Below, piece after piece: positions 58,379-64,000 of a stretch of DNA of 64,000 nt; the first letter of the stretch is position 1; each line of letters starts with the position of its first letter. The notes beneath the pieces are model-generated. The model did not search any database and had not been told where the DNA came from. It saw only the letters and a list, made by a program, of their open reading frames with translations. Made by a program: the position numbers and the translations under genes. Where the stretch lies: contig DATBTN010000057.1 of NCBI GenBank assembly GCA_036559195.1, forward strand, positions 62,001 to 126,000. Direction: 5' to 3'. This DNA comes from Candidatus Baltobacteraceae bacterium (GTDB lineage: Bacteria > Vulcanimicrobiota > Vulcanimicrobiia > Vulcanimicrobiales > Vulcanimicrobiaceae).

Positions 58379-59125
58379 ATGGCAGAAAATAAGAACGACT
58401 CGCCCTATCTAACGACGGGCGAACGGGTCCGCAATTTCCTCGGCTGGGCATTTTTGATCTCGCTCGCGATCCACTTCATCGTGGCACCGTTTCTTCCGAA
58501 TTTGCAGAAGAGCCACGAAGACAATACGACCGAGAAAGTCTCGGTCACGAAGAAGATCAAGGTGAAGGTCCCGACGCCCCCGCCGCCATCGCCGACGCCG
58601 CCGCCGACGCCGACGCCGCCGCCTCAGGCGACGCCGCCGCCGCACCAGCAGCAGAAGGCGCCCCCCAAGCTCAAGCTCAACGTGCCGAAGACGACGAGCA
58701 AGAACTCATCGTCGGCAAACAGCCAGCCCAAGTACGTTCCCCCGCCGGTCGGTTCGCAGAACGGCGTTCCGAACGGTCAAGGTACGAATCCGCCGGCAAC
58801 TCCGGTGCCGCAACCGGTCGTGACGGCGAAGCCCGCGTGCAAAGTACCGTTTCAAGACGCGACGGTGACCAACGAAGTCCCGCCTGAGTATCCCGACAGC
58901 GCGCGATCGCTCGGTCTCGGAACGGTGACGGTGCTCGTTAAAGTTGCAGTCGGCCCGAGCGGCTCGCTGCAAAACGCAACGGTCTACCAAAGTTCGAACA
59001 ATTTGGCGATCGATCAATCCGCGCTCTCCGCCGCACGCCAATCGACGTACGCGCCGAAGATCGTGAATTGCCAGCCGACCTCCGGAGACTATCTCTTCCG
59101 CGCCCAATTCGACCCCAGCAATTAA
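58379..59125 (+). CDS. tonB: TonB-family energy transducer
   Basis: A 248-residue protein with the three TonB parts: an N-terminal membrane anchor (FLGWAFLISLAIHFIVAPFLP, ~18-38), a Pro/Thr/Lys-rich linker (~60-150, VKVPTPPPPSPTPPPTPTPPP) that spans the periplasm, and the C-terminal domain (~155-248, VTNEVPPEYPDSARSLGLGTVTVLVKVAVGPSGSLQNATVYQSS). It couples the ExbBD motor to outer-membrane receptors, none of which is in the window. An intrinsic terminator follows at 59148. Confidence 0.92.
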   Translation: MAENKNDSPYLTTGERVRNFLGWAFLISLAIHFIVAPFLPNLQKSHEDNTTEKVSVTKKIKVKVPTPPPPSPTPPPTPTPPPQATPPPHQQQKAPPKLKLNVPKTTSKNSSSANSQPKYVPPPVGSQNGVPNGQGTNPPATPVPQPVVTAKPACKVPFQDATVTNEVPPEYPDSARSLGLGTVTVLVKVAVGPSGSLQNATVYQSSNNLAIDQSALSAARQSTYAPKIVNCQPTSGDYLFRAQFDPSN

Positions 59126-59147
59126 GGGCTAGCGCGAGCCCGGCACG

Positions 59148-59181
59148 AGACGCTCCCGGAAGGGGGCGTCTTTTGTTTTTT
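59148..59181 (+). terminator. Intrinsic terminator after tonB
   Basis: AGACGCTCCC (59148-59157) pairs with GGGGGCGTCT (59162-59171) around GGAA, followed by TTTGTTTTTT (59172-59181). A clean Rho-independent terminator closing the exbB-exbD-exbD-tonB operon. Confidence 0.92.
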
Positions 59182-59198
59182 GTAAGCTGTGATGGGCC

Positions 59199-59873
59199 AT
59201 GCAAATGACGCGAATGCGCCGCGTGCTGCTGATCGCGTTTGCGATCTCGCTGCTCGTCCATCTGGTCGTCGCGTATTTCTTGCGATTCACGCTCAATCCG
59301 CGCAACGACCGGCCCGAGGCCGTCTCGGTCGAACGAACGGTCGTGACGATCGTGCGGGCCACTCCGCGCGCAATCGCTCGGCTTCGCCCCACGCCGCACC
59401 CGATCTCTGCGCCGCCGCCCGCAAAGCGTTCCACGCAGAAGGTTCGTCCGCACCCGGTGCTCTCGGCCGCTCCGGGGAAAGGCGCGTCCTCGGGATCTGC
59501 GGGCAACGGTCCGAAGTCAGGCGGCGCGCGCCCGTCACGGCCGGCACCATCGGCGCCGCCCTCGGCCGTGCCGAGCCCCGCCGCCGGCTGCCCGCGCCCC
59601 GAGGCCTCTCCCGCAGTGCTGGTGCCGCCGGAGCCGCCGGATATCGCGCCGCAGGTACGCGCCGCCGGCGCCGGCGGCATCGCGGCGATCGATGTGAAGC
59701 TCGATTCGAAGGGGAGTGTTTTGGCGGCGACCGTCTCGCACAGCACGGGGAACGGCGATCTCGATGCGGTCGCCGTTTCGATGGCGCGCGGCGCCACCTA
59801 CGCGCCGGGATACGTCGCCTGCAGGGCGGTCGCGGGCGACTACATCTTCAGCGTGAAATTCATCGCCTGGTAG
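59199..59873 (+). CDS. Second TonB-like protein
   Basis: A 224-residue protein with an N-terminal helix (VLLIAFAISLLVHLVVAYFLRF), a Pro-rich linker (~55-130) and a TonB-C-like domain (~135-224, IAAIDVKLDSKGSVLAATVSHSTGNGDLDAVAVSMARGATYAPGYVACRAVAGDYIF). It is separated from tonB by a terminator, so it has its own promoter. The shorter linker and divergent C-terminal domain suggest a different partner set. Confidence 0.82.
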   Translation: MQMTRMRRVLLIAFAISLLVHLVVAYFLRFTLNPRNDRPEAVSVERTVVTIVRATPRAIARLRPTPHPISAPPPAKRSTQKVRPHPVLSAAPGKGASSGSAGNGPKSGGARPSRPAPSAPPSAVPSPAAGCPRPEASPAVLVPPEPPDIAPQVRAAGAGGIAAIDVKLDSKGSVLAATVSHSTGNGDLDAVAVSMARGATYAPGYVACRAVAGDYIFSVKFIAW

Positions 59874-59880
59874 GTGGGTT

Positions 59881-60273
59881 CTAAAGAACGCCCATATCGC
59901 GCAAAAGCCGCAGCGTATCGATGTAGCGAAGCAAGTCGCCGTGCGTACGCTCGTCCACATCGACGAAGGCAACGCCGGTGCGGTAGCGTTGGAGGAGCGG
60001 GTCGAAGCGCGACCAGCGAACCATACCGTGCACGCGTATGACGGGACGCGTGTCGCCCCGCAGTTCGAGCTGAACCTCGATGGGCGCGTCTCTGAGTAAC
60101 TCGGCATTGGTGATCATGGCCATGCCGCCCAGAGCGATGTCGTACGTTTCTGTAAACTCGGGCGCAAACTCTTCGGAGATGCTGTACGAAACCAACAGCG
60201 TATCGCCGACGCGCTCGAATTCGCGCTTGTGACCGTACTGCGAATCCACACTCGTCGCCTTAGGCCGCTCCAA
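59881..60273 (-). CDS. PilZ-domain (c-di-GMP receptor) protein
   Basis: A small protein with the PilZ signature: KREFERVGDTLLV (RxxxR-type motif) and TYDIALGGMAMI in the D/NxSxxG position, followed by the beta-barrel strands (VQLELRGDTRPVIRVHGMVRW, TGVAFVDV). It probably binds cyclic di-GMP and passes the signal to an unknown target. Start taken as the TTG at 60273 with GGAAGGA 7 nt upstream; the first ATG/GTG (60321) would overlap the divergent uppP start by 15 nt. About 130 residues. Confidence 0.82.
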   Translation of the reverse strand: MERPKATSVDSQYGHKREFERVGDTLLVSYSISEEFAPEFTETYDIALGGMAMITNAELLRDAPIEVQLELRGDTRPVIRVHGMVRWSRFDPLLQRYRTGVAFVDVDERTHGDLLRYIDTLRLLRDMGVL

Positions 60274-60306
60274 GGAGCAATCCTTCCGGCGCCGTAACCT
60301 CGGTGC

Positions 60307-61167
60307 GTGACTTTTGCCCAAGCCCTACTACTCGCGCTCCTCCAAGGGGTGAGCGAACTCTTCCCCGTCAGTAGCCTCGGGCACACGATTCTCGTTCCGG
60401 CGCTCTTGCATTGGAACAACATCGATCGGGCCGACCCAACGTTTCTAGCATTCGTCGTGGTGCTCCATCTGGGCACGGCCATCGCGCTCGTCCTCTTTTA
60501 CTGGCGCGACTGGGTGGCACTCGTTGGAGCCGTGATTCGCAGCGTGGTGCGTGGCAAACTCAGCAACGATCGCGACGAGCGAATCGGCTGGCTGCTCGTC
60601 ATCGCGACGATCCCGGTTGGATTGCTCGGGCTGCTCTTCCAGGAGAAGGTACAGGGGCTCTTCGCGACCGTTATGCCCGCCGCGATCTTCCTGATCGTCA
60701 ACGGCGTCATCATGTTCTTCGGTGAGGCGCTGCGAAAACGCCAGCATGCAAACAGCGAGCGGTCGTACAAGCGCCTGGAGCAGATTTCGTGGCCCCAGAG
60801 CGTCTTCGTTGGCTTCGCGCAATCGCTCGCGCTCTTTCCCGGCATCTCGCGATCCGGTGCGTCGATCGTGGGCGGCTTGCTTATCGATCTCGACCACGAA
60901 GATGCGGCGAAATACTCGTTCCTGCTGGCCACCCCGGTGATTCTCGCGGCCTCGCTACTGAAGATCCCCGAGTTGTTCGGACCAGGCGCGCACGTCGTGT
61001 TGGTCCAAGCTATCGTAGGCGGCGTCGTCGCCGGCATCGCGGCGTACTTCTCGGTCGCGTTCCTTACCCGGTATTTTCGCTCGAACGATCTGCGCCCGTT
61101 CGGCTGGTATTGCGTCCTGTTCGGCGCGCTTTGCTTCGTCCTCGCACGTATGGGGGTTATCCATTGA
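60307..61167 (+). CDS. uppP: Undecaprenyl-diphosphatase UppP (BacA)
   Basis: A 286-residue polytopic inner-membrane enzyme that recycles the lipid carrier for peptidoglycan and O-antigen. The catalytic motifs are GVSELFPVSSLGHTIL (Glu and the PxSSxxH variant) and QSLALFPGISRSGASIVGGLL (PGxSRSG). Multiple helices follow. GTG start at 60307. The stop overlaps the TTG of the next gene. Confidence 0.93.
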   Translation: MTFAQALLLALLQGVSELFPVSSLGHTILVPALLHWNNIDRADPTFLAFVVVLHLGTAIALVLFYWRDWVALVGAVIRSVVRGKLSNDRDERIGWLLVIATIPVGLLGLLFQEKVQGLFATVMPAAIFLIVNGVIMFFGEALRKRQHANSERSYKRLEQISWPQSVFVGFAQSLALFPGISRSGASIVGGLLIDLDHEDAAKYSFLLATPVILAASLLKIPELFGPGAHVVLVQAIVGGVVAGIAAYFSVAFLTRYFRSNDLRPFGWYCVLFGALCFVLARMGVIH

Positions 61168-61361
61168 AAAATCTCGCTCTCGGTCTCGCGATTCTCTTCG
61201 TCATCCTCGCTATTTTGACGGCCACCGGCATCGCGTCGTTTTTCCCGGCGATCGGCCTCAACGGGCATCCGCACATGAAACACACCATCATGTACGTCAT
61301 TCTCGCGGTGTTGTGCTTCATCTGGATGCGTTTCGCCGCCAACGCATCGCCCGCGCGCTAG
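61164..61361 (+). CDS. Small two-helix membrane protein downstream of uppP
   Basis: A 65-residue protein starting at TTG 61164, overlapping the uppP stop as TTGA. Two hydrophobic segments (LALGLAILFVILAILTATGIASFF and HTIMYVILAVLCFIWMRFAA) separated by a short polar loop with His residues. No known motif; coupled to uppP and perhaps a structural partner or a small transporter-like protein. The longer upstream frame is shadow of uppP. Confidence 0.6.
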   Translation: MKNLALGLAILFVILAILTATGIASFFPAIGLNGHPHMKHTIMYVILAVLCFIWMRFAANASPAR

Positions 61362-61377
61362 GAAGCGGCGCCGCATC

Positions 61378-62025
61378 ATGAACGATATTATCGAACTCTT
61401 GCGCCTGCCGTCGCCGGCGCCGCGTCCCCAAGCGTTAGCGTACGACGGTCAGTCGCTCTGGATGGGGTCGCTCGGAACGAGCCGGCTCTACGCGATCGAC
61501 ACGACGCATTGGACCGTGCGCGAAGAGGCCGCGGCGCCCGGACTGCCCTACGGCGCGACGGTCGTGGGCGACGAACTGCGCGTGCTCTTGAGCGAAGGCG
61601 CCGACGATCGTCGCGTGATCCGCCGCTTCGTTCCCGGTCACGGCTTTCGCGATGACGATGCGATCGATTGTCCCGACGATACCGGTTCGCAACTCGGTTA
61701 CGACGGCGATCGCCTCTACGTGAGCCAGTGGTACAACAAGAAAGTGATCTCGTTAGGCGATCGTGGCGAAGTCGGCACCGTCATCGACGTTCCGCGCGGC
61801 ATCTGCGGACAGGTCGTCGTCGACGGCTGCTTTTACCTGGTAACGACCGATGACGAAGAGTCGAACGAATACTTTCTCACGCACGTCGACGCGCGTAACG
61901 GCGCTCCAAAAATCAAGGACGTCGCGCGAATCGGTTTTGCCGCTCGGGCACTCGCCTTCGACGGCGAGCGGTTTTGGACCAACCATCGCGAGCGGCACGA
62001 AACGGTCGCGTTCAAGCTCGCTTAA
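61378..62025 (+). CDS. Beta-propeller-like protein
   Basis: A 215-residue cytoplasmic protein with repeated beta-propeller blades: PQALAYDGQSLWMGSLGTSRLYAIDTTHW, GSQLGYDGDRLYVSQWYNKKVISLGDRGEVGTVIDVP, ARALAFDGERFWTNHRERHETVAFKLA. It resembles YncE/NHL-type propellers, but has too few blades for a closed propeller on its own, so it may dimerise or be partial. No signal peptide. Converges with the methylase-like gene, overlapping by 4 nt. Confidence 0.65.
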   Translation: MNDIIELLRLPSPAPRPQALAYDGQSLWMGSLGTSRLYAIDTTHWTVREEAAAPGLPYGATVVGDELRVLLSEGADDRRVIRRFVPGHGFRDDDAIDCPDDTGSQLGYDGDRLYVSQWYNKKVISLGDRGEVGTVIDVPRGICGQVVVDGCFYLVTTDDEESNEYFLTHVDARNGAPKIKDVARIGFAARALAFDGERFWTNHRERHETVAFKLA

Positions 62026-62936
62026 AGCGTACCGATCGCGTACATTTCCTGCGGGTCCGGGGCGACGATCTCGATCTTCCGGCCCGCGGTACGTAATTGC
62101 GGCTCCATTTCGGCGAGCCGCTTTTCGTTGGTTTGGATGATGACGACCCGGTAGTCGTTGGCACTTGCCAGAACGCTCGTGAGCGCGCGCGCGTATGCGG
62201 CCTCATCGGCGCTGCTGCGGCCGAAAAGCGAATCGCGGTACGTGTGCTCGATGTTGAAGTACGGGTTACCCTGCCACCAGGCTTCCCACATCCAAATGCG
62301 TGCGTCGGCGCTGCGAAACGCATTGCGTGCGGGTGGCGAAAGGAAGAGTGCGTCGGCCCTCTGCGCGGCGATCGTGCTTAAGACGTCGGCTTGGCGCACG
62401 GTGTTGCGCTGGCGATTGCTCGTTACCCACTTTTCCGTCTGGCGAATGTACGACCAAGCGAGTTCGCTCGGCGGAACGTCTGCCATATCGTCGGGATATT
62501 GCGCCTTTTGCAGCCAGTAGCAGAGGACGAACCACAACCCGAGAATCGCAAGCCCCGTCTGTCCGTCGCTGCGCAAGTTGCGAACGTTATCTTGCCAGAC
62601 GCCCAGATAGATACACTGTTCCTCGGTGAAGAAGACGCCTTCCCAAGCCTTGAACATGTCGACCGAGTAGATGCGCCCGGGCAGCATCTCGACGATCTCG
62701 GCGACCTCACTATCGCGTAGGATCGTGAAATCGTTGGCGATGAGACCCTCGCCCGCGCGGACGAACCATTCGACCAAATCTCCGCCGTGCACGGCGACGT
62801 CGTGGCGCTTGAGATAATTCAGATGCGTCGGCACGCCCATGAACGGGTCGACGAGGCTGCGGCAGTCGAAGCGCTCGAGCAACTCGTGCAGCCGCGACGC
62901 GGTGATGCGTCGCGTGCGTTCGTGAAGTTCGATCAC
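62022..62936 (-). CDS. DNA adenine-methylase-like protein (D12/Rossmann SAM fold)
   Basis: A 304-residue protein from the GTG at 62936 (overlapping the upstream stop as GTGA); the frame further upstream is shadow. The SAM motif LVDPFMGVPTHLNYLKRHDVAVHGGDL is typical of N6-adenine methyltransferases, and LFLSPPARNAFRS occupies the place of the DPPY motif, but with SPPA; an aromatic residue is expected at the last position. The middle carries an insertion rich in Trp and Tyr. Either a diverged DNA methyltransferase or a degenerate relative. It is co-transcribed with the HD-GYP-like gene. Confidence 0.6.
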   Translation of the reverse strand: MIELHERTRRITASRLHELLERFDCRSLVDPFMGVPTHLNYLKRHDVAVHGGDLVEWFVRAGEGLIANDFTILRDSEVAEIVEMLPGRIYSVDMFKAWEGVFFTEEQCIYLGVWQDNVRNLRSDGQTGLAILGLWFVLCYWLQKAQYPDDMADVPPSELAWSYIRQTEKWVTSNRQRNTVRQADVLSTIAAQRADALFLSPPARNAFRSADARIWMWEAWWQGNPYFNIEHTYRDSLFGRSSADEAAYARALTSVLASANDYRVVIIQTNEKRLAEMEPQLRTAGRKIEIVAPDPQEMYAIGTL

Positions 62937-64000
62937 GCGCGCACCCGCACGCACTTCGCGAGCGCGCGAATCACGACCGGGTCGAACTGCGTGCCGGCCG
63001 CGGTCTCCAGCGCTTCGATCGGCGATTGTTTGGCGCTTCCGGCACGGCTGCGCGCGCGTTCGGCGAGTTCGTCGTACGCGATGCACGCGGCTACTATCTG
63101 GGCGGTTACCGGAATCGCCTCGTGTCGCAGTGCGTCGGGACGGCCCGTGCCATCGTACCATTCTCCGATCGCGCGCAGTTGCGGTGCGAGGGCATGCAGT
63201 AACGGCGATCCGGCGATCACTTCGGCGGCGGCGACGGCGTTCGCGGCGCGCGGCGCGATCCCGAGCCGTGCCAGCGGGTCGAAACGGCGCGCATCGCTTC
63301 CCTGCTCGGCGATTTCACCGATGCCGAAGAGCATGGCCATCGGTTCCACCGTTCCGTTCGCGTTCTCGGCCGGCTGCGCGAGCGCGCCGGCCACGGCGAC
63401 GGCGAGAGCGCCCACGCGCCGCCAGCGATTCGGCGTGCCGTTGTGTTCGTCCACGCGATCGGCGAGCAGTTCGAACGTGCGACGCTCCTTCATTGCATCG
63501 CGGCGCAACGAATCGGCCGGCGCCGGCCGCGGCGCGATCTCACCGCCGTAGGTGTGAAACCAGCGCACGAAAACGCGCGCCCGTTCGGGCGAGAACCCCC
63601 GGCCGCTCGATGCGACCATCGCCGCGAGCGTCTCTTCCGGCTCGTTGCGCGAGGTCGCGTACGCGATCGCGACGTGCAAGGTTTGCGCGGCCGCCGGTAT
63701 TCCGAGCCACCGCAGCTGATCTGGGAACCCGGTGCCGTCCCAACATTCGGCTTGCCAGCGAACGAAATCGGCGGTTCGATCCGGGAGCACGCCGATGGTT
63801 TCGATGAGGCGGGCGCCCTGCGCCGGAATATCCCAGCGTGCCGTCATGGCCTCGCGCTCCGGCAAGCGGTCGCCCGAGCGCAGCGCCGCATTGCCCAACG
63901 CTCCGAGATTGCGCAAGATTGCAGCCCAATAGAGCGCGTCGCATTCCGGGCTCGAGAAGTTGTCGAGCTCGGCGAGCGCGCCGGCGAGCGAGGCGATCTG
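62933..64000 (-). CDS. Degenerate HD-GYP-like protein with two modules (5' truncated)
   Basis: The frame is open to the right edge, so the N-terminus lies outside the window. Two HD-GYP-type modules are seen; the GYP parts survive as WDGTGFPDQLRWLGIP and YDGTGRPDALRHEAIPVTAQIVA. The HD residues are lost: the first reads LYWAAILRNLGALG where a working enzyme has LHDIGKIG, and the second LFGIGEIAEQG where LHDIGELA would be expected. It therefore probably cannot hydrolyse c-di-GMP and may be a sensor or scaffold. Its stop overlaps the methylase-like start by 4 nt. Confidence 0.72.
   Translation of the reverse strand, partial: QIASLAGALAELDNFSSPECDALYWAAILRNLGALGNAALRSGDRLPEREAMTARWDIPAQGARLIETIGVLPDRTADFVRWQAECWDGTGFPDQLRWLGIPAAAQTLHVAIAYATSRNEPEETLAAMVASSGRGFSPERARVFVRWFHTYGGEIAPRPAPADSLRRDAMKERRTFELLADRVDEHNGTPNRWRRVGALAVAVAGALAQPAENANGTVEPMAMLFGIGEIAEQGSDARRFDPLARLGIAPRAANAVAAAEVIAGSPLLHALAPQLRAIGEWYDGTGRPDALRHEAIPVTAQIVAACIAYDELAERARSRAGSAKQSPIEALETAAGTQFDPVVIRALAKCVRVRA

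Overview
The window is high-GC bacterial chromosome from a double-membraned (diderm) organism. An ExbB-ExbD-ExbD-TonB set, several secreted proteins with TonB-C-type domains and a BON lipoprotein imply an outer membrane. A YabE/Rpf-like G5-3D wall protein next to ksgA and a Gram-positive-type LexA box point towards a diderm 'Terrabacteria' lineage. Together with a group 1h (high-affinity) [NiFe]-hydrogenase this best suggests Candidatus Eremiobacterota (WPS-2) or a close relative. That assignment is inference; no rRNA is present.

Layout. 1-2.8 kb: fragments of secreted or membrane proteins, an alkyltransferase-like DNA-damage protein and a tRNA-Ser(UGA). 3.1-17.7 kb: a complete uptake-hydrogenase locus. 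hypBA diverge from a long, tightly overlapping operon: hhyS-hhyL, a NifU-like protein, three poorly known proteins, an endopeptidase, a small membrane protein, hypC-hypD-hypE, a double-SIS protein, a glutaredoxin-like protein and hypF. 17.7-21.9 kb: a GAF-PP2C phosphatase and a very large SARP/AfsR-type regulator. 22.0-23.8 kb: divergent from that regulator, a 44-codon peptide gene with a very strong ribosome binding site, a hairpin, a 105-residue protein of unknown family and a YcaO enzyme. This is a compact candidate RiPP (ribosomally made, modified peptide) locus and the most novel item in the window.

23.8-33.3 kb: nitronate monooxygenase, cation/proton antiporter, STAS protein, two RhlE-like DEAD-box helicases, a c-type cytochrome, a DUF2249-Crp fusion regulator and serS. 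33.4-45.1 kb: a long + strand run: moeA, BON lipoprotein, an HisC-like aminotransferase, phosphoesterase, thioesterase, smpB, tilS, hpt, ftsH, two M16-like proteins lacking the zinc motif, and a glycosyltransferase. 45.0-48.7 kb (- strand): glycosyltransferase, CPBP protease, ksgA and the YabE-like protein. 49-53 kb: glycosyltransferase, an SOS-controlled pair (unknown protein plus a 3-methyladenine DNA glycosylase), and rho. 53-64 kb: a 107-bp tandem repeat array, an RluB-like synthase, a DAHP synthase, the TonB energy-transduction operon, a PilZ protein, uppP, and a methylase-like plus degenerate HD-GYP-like pair running off the right edge.

Two sequence-level themes recur. A family of dyad repeats (core TCATCCTGAGCTTGTCGAAG and its near-inverse) sits in at least three places; it supplies the C-terminus of HypB and fills the longest gap of the hydrogenase operon. 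Several genes whose N-termini are clear from homology (two DEAD-box helicases, ksgA, one glycosyltransferase) have no ATG, GTG or TTG at the right place and appear to start at ATT, ATC or CTG.
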